From Diphasiastrum complanatum (lineage: Eukaryota; Streptophyta; Lycopodiopsida; Lycopodiales; Lycopodiaceae), in contig CM055098.1 of the NCBI GenBank assembly GCA_029204225.1, positions 2,107,106 through 2,171,105 of the forward strand: DNA of 64,000 nt, read 5' to 3'. Of the stretch, positions 34,056 through 46,083 are shown in pieces. A model generated the notes under the pieces. The model made no database searches. It worked only from the letters and a program-made list of their open reading frames with translations, and was not told the origin of the DNA. The stretch's first letter is position 1. Every line of letters begins with the position of its first letter. The position numbers were made by a program, and so were the translations under genes.

Positions 34056-37000
34056 CTAATGATGGAATTCAATCTCTAATCCTAAGATGTAATGAATTTT
34101 TCCAAGATCTTGCATTTTGGATTCTTTTCCAAGTGCAATTTTGGTTTCTTCAACTAGATTGATACAACTTCCTATTAGGATAATATCATCAACATAAATG
34201 AGAAGAAAGACAATATCACTATCATAAAACTTGACATACAAGGAAGGATCATAGTTACTAAGATTGAATCCTAGTGAGACAAGGAAAGTATTAAGTCGAG
34301 ACCATGATCTTGGTGCTTGCTTTAGTCCATAGAGACTTTTGAAGAGCAAACAAACTTTGGTCTTGTCTTGGATGAACCCAAGGGGTTGATCCATATAAAT
34401 TTCTTCTTCTAGATATCCATTTAAAAATGCATTTGAGACATCTAGTTGAAAAATTTGCCATTTGGAAAAACAAGCAATAGAAATGATGATTCGAATTGAT
34501 ACCATCTTTGCAACTAGAGCAAAAGTCTCCTCATAATCAAGTCCATAAACTCGAGCAAAACCCTTTGCACAAAGTCTTGTCTTGTACTTGTTGATTGTGC
34601 CATCTTGATTATATTTGACTCAAAAAACCCATTTGCAACCAATAGTGTGCTTGTTGGATGGAAGATCCACAAGCTCCCATGTCTTGTTGGTAATCAATGC
34701 ATCATATTCCTACTTCATGGCTAGAAACCATTCTTTTGAGTTGAGTGCATCAAATACATCCTTTGGCTCTTCATGTGAAACAAAATATGCATAATTAGTG
34801 GAGTTGAGTTCCACTTGCTTTCCTTTATCTCCATATGTAAGCCTCTTAGGCTCGGATCTTCCTCTTTGTGATCTCCTTGGTGAAAAGATTTGAGGTGACT
34901 CCTCCTCAATTCTCGGCCTCATCTCTCCATGATAATCTTCAAGGGTGATGATAGGAGAATCCTTTTAAGAATCTTTGATCTCGGCCTCATCAAAGATGTA
35001 TTTTGTATTCTCATGGAAAATAATATCTCTACTCTCAATTGTAATTGAGGTAGAGGGAACATAAATTTTGTATGCCTTCTTGTTGGATGAGTATCTAACC
35101 ATGATCCCTTTGACTGAATTTGGATCATCTCTTTTCCTTGTTTTCAAGGGTACATGAACAAAACAAGCACATCCAAAAACTCTAAGGTGATCAACCTTAG
35201 GTTTCTTCTTAAGCAATACTTCATATGGTGATCTTCCTGCAAGTGCATTGTGAGATAATCTATTGCACAAATAATTGGCACAATTAATTGTTTCTCCCCA
35301 ATATTCAATAGGCAAAGAAGCTTCAACTCGAATTGCTTTAGCACATTCACATAGGGATCGATTTTTTCTTTTGGCAACTCCATTTTGAGATGGAGAATAA
35401 GCACAAAAAAACTCTCTCTTAATCCCTTCAACCTCACAATAATCATAGAACTTGTTGGAGATGTATTCACCTCCTCCATCACATCTCAAAGCTTTAACTT
35501 TGAAAGAAAACTGTTTCTCAACATAAGCTTTGAAAACTAGGAAGTGTTCAAACACCATAGCTTTTGAAGAAAGAAGGTACAACCAAGTATATCTTGTAAA
35601 ATCATCAATGAAGGTAACAAAACAAGTTGCACCACCAATACTTTTTGAGGAAGAAAAGTGAACATTCGAGTGAAGTAACTCCAAAGAATGAGAAGTCTTA
35701 ATAGAAGACTTTTGATATGGCTTTCTATGTGATTTTGTAATAGTACAAGCCTCACATGGCTTCACATCTTTGGAAAGCGATCTTGGTAGGCCAATAGCCT
35801 TATCATTCTTGATCATAGAAGCATAGATTTATAGTTAGGATGCCCCAACCTTCTATGCCATAACTCCTCCTTAGACATAAGAGCAATTTCACAAAAGTTT
35901 GCATTCTCATAAGAATTTAGCTTAAAGATGCCACCATATCTAGATCCATTAGCTAGAATCTCATCAATTTTCTTAATAAAGCAAGTATTGGAATTGAATT
36001 TTACATCACAACCACGATCAAGCAACTTTCCAACACTTATCAAGTTCTTTGTAAGCTTAGGAACAAAAAGAACATTGGAAAGTGATAGAACTTCATAAGA
36101 AGCAAGTTTTAATGGAATGTTGCCAATTCCTTCAATAGAACATTCATGATCATTTGCTATATAAATAGATCTTTTAAGTCCTTTATAAGGTACAATAGAG
36201 CCAAAAGACTCCTTTGAACAACACATATGTGATGAGACACCACTATCAATGTACCATGCTCCATCCTTCTTGAAGGGTGTTGAAGAAAAACTTGACACCA
36301 TGAGGGATCCTTCTCCATCACTTGCAATAAAGTCTTATTCTTTCTCATTAGAGAGATTTGCTTGTTTGAGTTGATTTTTCTTTTTGAAGCAATTAGAGGC
36401 ATAGTGCCCCTTATTGCCACAAAAGAAACACTTGACTTTCTTCTTCTTGGTCTTGGAAGTAGAAGGATGAGTTGAGTCATCCTCTTCACCATCTTTGTCT
36501 TTGTCCTTGGCTTTTTCTTTGTTGAAAGCTTGAGAAAACTCATTCTTGCTCCTCCCTTTATGCTTGTCCTTGACAAAGAGAGCTTTGTCACTCCCAATAT
36601 GCTCGAGTTTGAAGACTAGGAAGTGTTCAAATACCATAGCTTTTGAAGAAAGTAGGTACAACCAAGTATATCCTGTAAAATCATCAATGAAGGTAACAAA
36701 ACAAGTTGCACCACCAATACTTTTTGAGGGTGAACATCCAAGTGAATTAATTTCAAAGGATGAGAAGTCTTAATAGAAGACTTTTGATATGGCTTTCTAT
36801 GTGATTTTGCAATAGCACAAGTCTCACAAGGCTTGATATCCTTGGAAAGTGATGTTGGAAGTCCAATAGCCTTATCATTCTTGATCATAGAAAGCATAGG
36901 CTTATAGTTAGGATGCCCCAACCTTCTATGCCATAACTCTTCCTTAGACATAAGAGCAATTTCACAAAAGTTTGCATTTTCATAAGAATTTAACTTGAAA

Positions 37001-38276
37001 ATTCCACCATATTTAGATCCATTAGCTAGGATCTCATTTTCTTGATAAAGCAAGTATTAAAATTGAATTTTACATCACAACCACAATCAAGCAATTTTCC
37101 AACAATTATGAAGTTCTTTGTAAGCTTAGGAACAAAAAGAACATTGGAAAGTGATAGAACTTTAGAAGAAGCAAGTTTTAATGAAATGTTGCCAATTCGT
37201 TCAATACAGCATTCATGATCATTTGCAGTATAAATAGATCTTTTAAGTCCTTTATAAGGTACAATAGAGTCAAAAGACTCCTTTGAACAACACATATGTG
37301 AAGAGGCTCCACTATCGATGTACCAAGCTCCATCTTTCTTGAATTCAGGGTGTTGAAGAAAAGCTTGACACCATGAGTGATCCTTCTCCATCACTTGCAA
37401 TAAAGTCTTCTTCTTTCTCATTAGAGAGATTTGCTTGTTTGAGTTGATTTTTCTTTTTGAAGCAATTAGAGACATAGTGTCCCTTCTTGCCACAAAAGAA
37501 ACACTTGACTTTCTTCTTCTTGGTCTTGGAAGTAGAAGGATGAGTTGAGTCATCCTCTTCACCATCTTTGTCTTTGTCCTTGGCTTTTTCTTTGTTGAAA
37601 GCTTGAGAAAACTCATTCTTGCTCCTCCCTTTATGCTTGTCCTTGACAAAGAGAGCTTTGTCACTCCCAATATGCTCGAGTTTGTTTATCCTTGAAAGTT
37701 TGTAACTTCGCCTTGTTTCTTCAGAGATGAGAATTCCTTGAAGAGTCTCCAAATTGGGCAACTCCTCCTTTATGGCAAAGGATTGAACAAGATTATCATA
37801 GTCTTTTTTTAAGCCATTAAGAAGGACTTGTACTAGCTCATCTTGATTGATTGTGACACCAACACAAGCAAGCTCCCTATGAAGATCTTTTACCCTTAGG
37901 ACATAATTTGATGCACTCTCCTCACTTCTTTGAAATTTTTGAAATATCTAATTTCTAAGAGTGAGTATTCTAGAAGTGTTCTTAGCTTCATAGACTGACT
38001 TAAGTGCATCCCAAGCTTCTTTAGTAGTGGTGCAAGGTCCTACTTCTCTTAGAATCTCATTAGGACATTCATTTCAATGAAGTGTAGAGAAATTCTAGCT
38101 CTCTTCCTATACTTTGGTATTTCAAGCTGTGCTTGAGGCTCCTCCTCAATACCAAGTACTATGTCCATAACATCTTGGAGTATAAGAACTGACTCCATCC
38201 TAACGTTCCATATTGAATAATTGGAGGTACTTAGTCTTTCACTTGGTTCTAAGAGATATCCTCCTACAGGTGCCAT
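34056..38276 (-). pseudogene. Ty1/copia gag-pol with internal tandem duplication, 3'-truncated
   Basis: Minus-strand gag starts at 38276 (MAPVGGYLLEPSERLSTSNY). Then come a Lys-rich stretch, a CCHC knuckle (CFFCGKKGHYVSNC), protease (WYIDSGASSHMCCSK), pre-integrase (LWHRRLGHPNYK), integrase and RT ([14 protein letters not shown] block read as [30 protein letters not shown], catalytic IYVDDIILIG). The block from knuckle to mid-integrase occurs twice in tandem (see duplication). In the downstream integrase the catalytic acids are damaged: the first Asp reads Asn (HSNVHFSS) and the Glu reads Lys (GVAKRKNRSL). RNase H and 3' LTR are missing, the element stopping at a palindrome at 34055. Same family as 60-62.5 kb. 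Confidence 0.92.
35532..37683 (-). repeat. Tandem duplication of about 1.07 kb inside the copia element
   Basis: Unit 1 is 35532-36610 and unit 2 is 36611-37683. The junction near 36610 joins mid-integrase (MVFEHFLVFK) directly to gag (LEHIGSDKALF), a fusion absent from normal elements. The units are almost identical, with a few base differences such as GNKGHYA against GKKGHYV in the knuckle, so the duplication is fairly recent. Unequal recombination or a template switch during reverse transcription could produce it. Confidence 0.9.
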
Positions 38277-38512
38277 ATTGTGAAGACTTCTTGTTATTGG
38301 ACAATTATATGTTTGAGCTTGTTCCAAACAGTCTTGATGTTGCTACTCTCTTTCACTATAGGAATTTTCAAGGGTGTGCTATCAATCCTATGTGAAAAAC
38401 TTGCAACTGTATTTGAGATAGATCTCAAATATTCAACAAAACAAAATAATGTACATCAGTCTCTCAAAATGGATTGAGGAGTATAGACAAGTTTTGATTC
38501 TACTTTTGGCAC

Positions 38513-39554
38513 ATGTTAGATGCTACAAAACTAATGATTTAAAGAAGGCTAAAAAGTGTTCAATTACTCCAAACTTTGTCTTGATCTTCAGTATCTTGTG
38601 TTGAATACTCAAAACAATGGATTATGAATCAAGCAAAATTGGATCAAATCAAAAAGTGGTCACGGTAGGTGCCTTAGATTAAGGTACTAGTGTCTTTGGT
38701 TAAAGGCAGGTAGGTGTCTTTGCCTTGGATGGAGGTATGGAACCTAGAGAGGTGTTAGAAAGTCATTGGATGACTATTTTTCTAAACCTTGGGCCTCAAC
38801 CTTGAACCATATCACTTTATTGGTCTAGGACCAAAGTATACTTGCACAACTTGGGCAATGGGACCTAGTAAGAGGGCGCCCTTCTAAAGTGTCCATTGAG
38901 TTCCCAACTCCCACAAGAAAGACATTCAAAGAGTCATAGGTTATGGAAGGAGTCTCTTGACATTCCATAAGCCTATGGAGGCTCTTGGAGATTCTTTAAC
39001 TCGCCTAGGCTTCTCTCTCTCTCATTGGATGTGCATGGAACTCCATAGTGCATTGGAGGGGTCCATGGGCATCTATATGAGGGTAGTAGGGTGCCCATTT
39101 GGAGGGGGAGATCTCTCTTGTTTCCTTGACTTATGCTCTAGTGTTGCTACTAGTGTGTAGAGTGCTTTCTTGTGGTAGTATGTTTGAGGTCTGGATCTTG
39201 CTTATGGTATGGGACATAAGTAGGGTTTGGATCTTGAGTATGCTATGGAGTGTTGTGGTATGTTTGTAATTTGTTTATGGTTAGCAAGGGGGTGCTAGAT
39301 AGGTCTTGCTTGGAGCTTGGATCTAGTTATGGTTGGGTGGTGAATACTTGAGGCCAGCTTGTTATCTATTTTTGTGTTTAAAGAGTAGGGACACAGGTGG
39401 AGGAGAGATCCTTGGAGGCTTGCAGATCCTTACTTGCAGGTGAAGGCATCCTAGCTTGGAGTTGGGGAGCATCTTGAAGCTTGCAGGTTGCTTGGAGGAC
39501 ATTTGGAGGCTCTACCTTGGATTTGGAGGACTTCCTCACCTCTACTTGTAAAAG
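38513..39554 (+). repeat. Plus-strand copia 5' LTR (tentative limits)
   Basis: It precedes a perfect primer site and begins plausibly at TGTTAGATGC (38513). The left boundary is inferred from the TG rule only. The last 160 bases are G-rich (repeated TTGGAGG and CTTGCAGG). No second copy is in the window. Confidence 0.4.
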
Positions 39555-39566
39555 TGGTATCAGAGC
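39555..39566 (+). other. Primer binding site, initiator Met-tRNA type
   Basis: TGGTATCAGAGC, the standard plant copia primer site, on the plus strand. It is followed by leader-like sequence but no gag, so the element's interior has been replaced by gypsy sequence at 40.5 kb. Confidence 0.85.
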
Positions 39567-40512
39567 TAGAAAAAGGATGGTAACCTTTCTAACCTTCTTC
39601 AAGTTCTATTAAGATTACCAACTAAATTTGTTTGAGAAAGATTATAGGTTTTTCTAGTTGTAGGAAGTTGTAGTTGAAGTACCCAATAAATCTAGTTCTT
39701 TTTGGAAGAGAGTAGTGATGCTTATAGAATTGTTTAGGGGCTGATTTTTTATCATGTTAGAGAAGTTTTAAAGTGGGCTTTGGGTTTTTAAAAGTTCGGA
39801 AAAAAGATTTGTGGGATGGGTAGAGGAAGTCTTCCTCTACATACACAAACTTTTTTTTGGCAAAAAGATTGATTCTAGCTATGTGTTTTGATCAAAACTA
39901 GTGTTTTTTTTTGCATAAATGAAGTGTTTGAAGTTCTGATTTTCATTTTGGAGTTCTATTTTTCAGACCTGTAAATCTGAAAATCAGATCTGAAAAGTGA
40001 AGTATTCATTCAAACTTCAATAGTTACACCTTTCTATCTCCTAGTTCCATGAAGATGGCAATGTAGGAAGGAAATGGTAGTGTAACTTTGTGCATAAAGC
40101 AAGTTTTGAAATTCCATTTTTTGGCATTTTGAAGTTCTAGTTTTTAGACCTGTAAATCTAAAAATTGAAGTTTTCATAAAGCTTCATTAGTTATCCATTT
40201 CTAGACACTAGTTTCTTGGTTTTGGAAATCTAGAATAGTGAGAAATGTGAAAACTTTTGTTGCCTTTGAAATGACAAATGGAATTGGGATGGGAATGGGA
40301 ACTTTATGTAAACATTAGCTTGGATTAGTTAATTAAAGTTTACATAAAGATTTGGTTTTCATTTTTGCTTTTGATTAAGGCAAATGTACCTTGTTGTTGT
40401 TTTTCTCTTAAGCTTGGATTAAGCTTGCAAATAGTAGGCTTGGATTGAGCTTACAAACAGTAAAATTGAACGAATAGAAGTAAATGCTTTTTATTTGCAT
40501 TGGATGTAACAA
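39567..40512 (+). other. Retroelement leader sequence, no ORF
   Basis: AT-rich, with two diverged copies of a GAAGTTCTRATTTTYAGACCTGTAAATCTGAAAAT-like segment (about 39930-39995 and 40130-40165). No gene is seen. Confidence 0.5.
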
Positions 40513-41439
40513 TTGAAGCATTTCTATCATTCTAATTTGAGCACTTGTTGTTGTATTTGCATAATCATTGGCGATCCTAATCAGACTTTTGTGGTTAGGA
40601 CCAATGCCAGTGATTATGTTATTGGAGCTGTTTTGATGCAGGATGGACATCCTGTGGCTTATGAAAGCAAGAAACTCAATCTTGCTCAATCTAGGTATTG
40701 TACCTATGAGAAGAAACTGTTTGCAATTGTTCATTCCTTGAAAATTTGGCGACATTATTTGTATGGAGCCAGATTTGAAGTTTTAACGGATCATCAGACT
40801 CTTTGATATTTTTGTGATGCTACAGATTTAAAGGGGAGGCAAGCTAGATGGGCACAGCTGATGCAAATCTTTGACTTTTCTATACGTTATTGTAAAGGAA
40901 GTCAAAATACTCTAGCGGATGCTTTGAGTCGGTTACCGGTTATTAATCAGTTGTGCTTTACTGTTATAGAACTGGAGTTATTTCAATATCTTCAAGGACT
41001 ATATGAGTCTGATCCTTGTTTTGAAAAGTATTGGCAACAAGTACTTTCGGGGGTCGATTCAGGTTTGCAAGATTCCTCGAATCAGGGAAAGACTGAAACG
41101 GATTTCCTAATTCGAAACAGGATTTTGTTTTGTAAAGGAAAGGTTTGTGTAGCGGAGAATGACACTGTAAGGGCCCAAATCTTGCATGAGTGTCATGATA
41201 GTCCATGCGCAGAACATTCGGGTATACAAAGAACACTTGACTTAGTTCGAAGGAAATTTTGGTGGCCTATGATGAAAAGTCAGGTAGAGGCCTATGTACT
41301 TAAATGTACTAAGTGCCAATTAAATAAAGCGGAGAGGCTAAAAGCTAGTGGCCTATTACATCCTTTAGATATTCCTACCGGAAATTGGGAAAGTATATCT
41401 ATGGAATTTGTGGTCGGACTTCCACGTACAGGGCCATAA
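40513..41439 (+). pseudogene. Ty3/gypsy (chromovirus-type) RNase H and integrase zinc finger
   Basis: RNase H blocks: TNASDYVIGAVLMQDGHPVA, SRYCTYEKKLFAIVHSLKIW, the TDH motif, a stop at 40804, WAQLMQIFDFSIRYCKGSQN and LADALSRLP. Integrase HHCC finger: HECHDSPCAEHSGIQRT then KCTKCQLNKA, followed by the start of the core. The first RNase H acid is Asn rather than Asp (TNASDY for TDASDY). The frame ends at 41439, where minus-strand copia RNase H begins. This lineage differs from the Athila/Tat-like gypsy elements elsewhere in the window. Confidence 0.92.
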
Positions 41440-43860
41440 AACTTTCTTTGTTGTGGGTGTAAGAGATTTGTACTCAGCTTCACAGGATGATAAGGATATA
41501 ATTGCTTGCTTCTTTGATAGCCAAGAAACTAAATTCCCTCCAAGAAAAATTGTGTAAGCACTTGTGGATTTTCTATCCAACCAGTCTCCAGCAAAATCTG
41601 AGTCTGAAAAAGCAACCAAAGTTAGATCTTCTCCTTTGTAAATCAATCCAAAGTCTAAGGTAGAAGATACATATCTCAAGATTCTTTTAGCCAACTTCCA
41701 ATGATATATCTTTGGATCCTACACGTGTCAACGCTTAGTTTATGCACACCAAAGCTTAGATCAGGCCTTGTCAAGGTTAACCATATAAGTGAGCCAATAA
41801 GACTCCTATAAAGAGTGATGTCCTCGAAAGATCTTTCATCATCTTTCATAGGAACTTTTACAACGTCCTCTGTTGGTGTATCTATGCCTTTATAGTTTCC
41901 CATTTGGAATTTCTTAAGCATGGAAAGTGAATATCTACTTTGACTTATGAAAGCATGATATTTCCAAAAGTCAATTTCTAGGCCTAAAATGTAGTGAAGA
42001 ACTCCTAGGTCTTGCATCTTAAATTCACTACTAAGTGCATGTTTAATTTCTTCAACTAGCTCCTCATTATTTTCACTAAGAATGATATCATCTACATATA
42101 TGAGAAGAATAGCTACAAAGTTATTTACAAACTTAATGTACAGTGAAGGGTCATATTCACTAAGATGAGATCTGAGTGATATGAGAAAGGAGAGCCTTGC
42201 ATACCAAGACCTTGGTGCTTGTTTTAGTCCATAGAGACTTTTGAACAAAAGACAAACTTTTGATTCCTCACCAACTTTCACAAATCCAGGTGGTTGTTCC
42301 ATGTAGATCTCCTCCTCAAGGTAATGATTGAGAAAGGCATTAGAAACATCGAGTTGAAACATCCTCCAATTGTGATAACATGCAAGAGAAATGAAAAATT
42401 CTTATAGTTACCATTTTTGCAATAGGTGCAAAAGTGTCTTCATAGTCAAGACCTTTGATTTGAGAGTAACCTTTGACACAAAGTCTTGCTTTGAATTTGT
42501 TGATGGATCCATCATTGTTGTACTTGATCTTGAATACCCACTTACATCCAATGACATGCATGTTGTTTGGTGGCTCCACAAGCTCCCACCGTGTTGTTTG
42601 ACATCAAGGCTTCAAACTCAAGGGTCATTGCTTCATCCCATTTCTTGGATTGAAGTGCTTCTTGGAAATCTTTAGGCTCTTCATCTGATATGAAGAATGC
42701 ATGATAGGAAGTTTCACCTTCCTTTCTTGGTTCGCATCTTTCTCTTGTGGATCTTTTTGGTATAGGTGCTTGGAGTTGCTCATCCTCAAGCCTCGGCCTC
42801 ACCACTTCTTGAATAGCATCAAGATTGATGATTGTAGATCTTGCATGAGACTCGTTGATCTTTGCTTCATCCAGGTTAAATTTTTGATCTTCATGAAATA
42901 TCACATCTCTACTTACAACATTCTTGTCAGTAGAGGGAAGATAAACTTTATATGCTTTCTTAGAAGATGCATATCCAACAAAAATTCCTTTAATAGCACT
43001 AGGATCATCCTTTTTCCTAGTCTCTAAAGGTACATGCACATAGCATAAACAACCAAAGATCCTAAGATGATTTACCTTAGGCTTTTTCTTATATAACATC
43101 TCAAATGGTGTTCTTCCTTCTATTGCAAGATTAGGAAGTTTATTACAAAGATAATTTGCACATGCAACTGCTTCTCCCCAATATTCTTTAGGTAGAGATG
43201 CTTCTAGCCTAATGGCTTTTGCACATTCACACAAAGTTCTATTCTTTCTTTCAGCAAGTCCATTTTGCTGAGGAGTATAAGAACAAGAAAATTCTCTTTG
43301 AATTCCCTCTTTCTCACAAAAGTCTTTAAACTTATTAGAGGTATATTCACCTCCACTATCACTTCTCAAAGGTTTTAAGTTGAAAGAAACTGTTTTTCTA
43401 CATAAGCTTTGAAAGTAAGAAAAACATCATAAACCATGGTTTTAGAAGATAACGTGTAGATCCAAGAATATCTTGTATAATCATCTACAAAATAAACAAA
43501 GCAATTTGCTCCTCCTTTGCTTTTGGTTGAAGAGAAATGACCATCAGAGTGCACAAGTTCAAATGGATGTTGTGTTTTGATGCTTGATCTTGGATAAGGT
43601 CTTCTATGTGATTTTGCCAAAACACAAGCTTCACAAGGTTGAAGCTCCTTTGACAGTGTCTTTGGTAGTCCAACAGCTTTTCCTTCTTTGACCATAGATT
43701 GCATGGCTTTGAAATTGGGATGTCCCAATCTCTTATGCCACAGATCCTCCTGATGAACCTTGGTCTCAAAAGCAATATCTGAGATATTAGCACTCTCCTT
43801 AGAATCTAGTTTGTACAAATTTCCAATCCTAGATCCTCTAGCAACCACTTCATTTTCTCT
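41440..43860 (-). pseudogene. Ty1/copia pol: pre-integrase to RNase H
   Basis: Minus-strand order: pre-integrase (DLWHKRLGHPNFKAMQ), knuckle (CEACVLAKSH), integrase with an intact triad (Asp of VHSDGHFSS, Asp of MRSDSGGEY after a small frameshift at 43.37 kb, Glu of GLAERKNRTL), the HLRIFGCLCYVHVP block, linker, RT ([45 protein letters not shown], catalytic IYVDDIILSE) and RNase H (SDSDFAGDW, SLSSCEAEY). It is joined to gypsy sequence before the end of RNase H. Gag and protease are deleted: only about 320 bp lie between the pre-integrase and the primer site. Confidence 0.93.
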
Positions 43861-44184
43861 TGATATTATACATTTGTCAACAAAAATTTGACATCCAATC
43901 CACTATCAAAAAATTGTTGGAATTAGATTCACTATAGAAAATGCTTGATTTTGCACCAAAAATCTCTCAAATTGTGAGTCAAATTGTACAAATTTTTGAA
44001 TTTTCTCAGCCAAAACTGGAGCTGTACGGCCTCACACATGTGAAAAGAGTTCCTACAGCCCACAACAAGTTCTGGTCAGACAATATCTATCAAATCCAAC
44101 TCGCTGCCCAAAATTTGACTAGTTTCCAAAAAATTGCTAATTTTGGCTTTGATTTGATTAACCCTATCAAACCTCTTGTACTAG
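43861..44184 (-). other. Copia leader with gag deleted
   Basis: Sequence between pre-integrase and primer site. An open plus-strand frame here is a shadow. A TCACACATGTGAA near-palindrome is present. The short length shows that gag and protease are gone. Confidence 0.6.
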
Positions 44185-44196
44185 GCTCTGATACCA
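44185..44196 (-). other. Primer binding site, initiator Met-tRNA type
   Basis: The minus strand reads TGGTATCAGAGC immediately after an LTR end TTTTTGCACA. This fixes the LTR/internal boundary and the element's orientation. Confidence 0.92.
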
Positions 44197-44830
44197 TGTG
44201 CAAAAAGTACAAAAAGGACCAAGAGTGGATCCTAATCTGATCCTCAAGAGGGATTGGTTGTCAGATTACTTGATCTATCAATCTACTTCAGATTAAGATC
44301 AATCTAGATCAATTCTAGACACAAAATCCTACAATCAAAACAAATGTAGACAAATGGAGAGAATCACTCAAAATTGCTTCCAAAACCAAGATTGGTGTCT
44401 CACAATGATTATGGCCAAATGTGGCTCTATATATACAATAAGTGGGAGCTCATGGTACTTATCATCCCTCTAATCCCACATGTGTGAAGGTGCTTTGTCA
44501 TATGATGATTCATCATGCAAAATTGACACTTGGACAAAACCTTCTATTTTGAGCACTTTTGGTCCATTTTCCTTCTATATGGAGATCTACTTGGAAATCT
44601 TCTAGAAATCAAAATTCGCCTACTTCAGCTTATTCCACACGTGTGAGCTGTCCTCTACACATGGTATATGACACCTAACCAAAATATTTGACTCATGCAA
44701 TCAATAGATTGATGCCATGTGTCATATATCTAGAAAACTAATTTTTGGCCATTTTAGCCACTAGAACTTGAATTAAATTATATGTACAACATATATGATT
44801 ATGGTACATGACAAGTACACTAGTTTCACA
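44197..44830 (-). repeat. Copia 5' LTR (family D), truncated at its outer end
   Basis: Minus-strand LTR ending TTTTTGCACA next to the primer site. Its reverse complement matches the solo LTR at 55931-56763 over most of its length. It lacks the first 80 or so bases of that copy because gypsy sequence abuts at about 44830, and it lacks a 115-bp segment present in the solo LTR. Confidence 0.9.
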
Positions 44831-46083
44831 GCTTCATTATATGGAAGAAAGTCTCAAGGATCGATCCACCCAAGGCACCTGCGAATAAGAAGAATCAGTT
44901 GAAGCAGCGCTACAACCAGGTGATCCGATGGAGTGATCTACCCGAAGAGACAATAGCTACAGTGGATGTCGATATTTGAAACCACGAGGCGAATGTCACA
45001 GCAGTTTCGATGAAAGACAACAAGGACGAATCCACCAAAATGACAAAAAAGAGCAAAAAGAAAGTGTTGGATTCCTTGAAGTCAATCAAGATGGACTCAG
45101 ATACAGCGTCATCTTCTACACATGTGACAAAAAACCAAAAAATGACTAGTTGAGCTAAGATCAAAATGTTGACAGAGGAATCTCAATGAGCGCCAGTTCA
45201 CGAGATGCCTGAGACTTTCAAGAATTATACCTTGGACGGTGTGGTAATCATGATGTCGCAAGCCCAAAGAGAACCTGATCAAAGTCAGACACCAGCGGAA
45301 CAAGTCTTTGAGGGACCTGCGCGAACACAGCCGATGAACCTTGCCGAGCCAGGTGAAGAAAAAAAGATAGTACATGTGGGAGAGCAGTTAACACCCACCC
45401 AGTTCAAGAGACTACGATCATTGTTTGTGGAGTATAAAGACTATTTTGCCTGGAGTTATAGTGATCTTAAGGGCATTCCACCAACAGTAGTCCAACACAC
45501 CATACCCTTGGTGGATGGAGCAGTCCCCAAGGTAAGCTGTTACTATAGCTGATCAAGCAGGAGTTGCAGAAGCTGATGGATGCATATTTCATCTATGAAA
45601 TCGAGCACATGGAATGGGTATCGCCGATGTTTGTAGTACCCAAGAAGAATGGCAAAATGCGAATTTGTGTGAATCTGAAGGCGCTAAATGCAGTCACCAA
45701 AAAGGACCATTTTCCTTTACCATTTACGAAAAGTGTCCTCGACAGAGTAGATGACGCCGAAGCCTACAGTTTTCTAGACGACTTCAATGGCTACAACCAG
45801 GTGAAGATAGCCCCCCAAGACCAACACAAGACAACATTTGCCACAGAATGGGGAACCTATGCCCATAAAGTGACGCCATTCGGACTTTGCAATGCCCCAA
45901 ACACCTTCCAACAAGTCATGCAGACGGCATTCAAGGATTATTTGCAAAAAATTTTGGAAATTTTCTTGGACGATCTGTGCGTGCATGGACTAGACTCAGA
46001 ACACTTATCCAATTTGGAGAAAGTGTAACAAAAATGCCGCGACTACCGAATCTTCCTGAATCCAAAAAAAATGTCAATTCTGG
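44831..46083 (+). pseudogene. Ty3/gypsy protease-RT linker and reverse transcriptase (Athila/Tat-like)
   Basis: Lys-rich linker (44.9-45.2 kb, several stops), QPMNLAEPGEEKKIVHVG, YFAWSYSDLKGIPPTVVQHT and IPLVDGAVPKV, then a frame change into RT: WVSPMFVVPKKNGKMRICVN, DHFPLPFTKSVLDRVDDAEA, SFLDDFNGYNQVKIAPQDQH, TPFGLCNAPNTFQQVM and catalytic FLDDLCVHG. The RT frame is open from 45564 to 46028, then stops. Sequence similarity ends near 46083. It belongs with the fragments at 1-450 and 54.28-54.48 kb. Confidence 0.93.
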
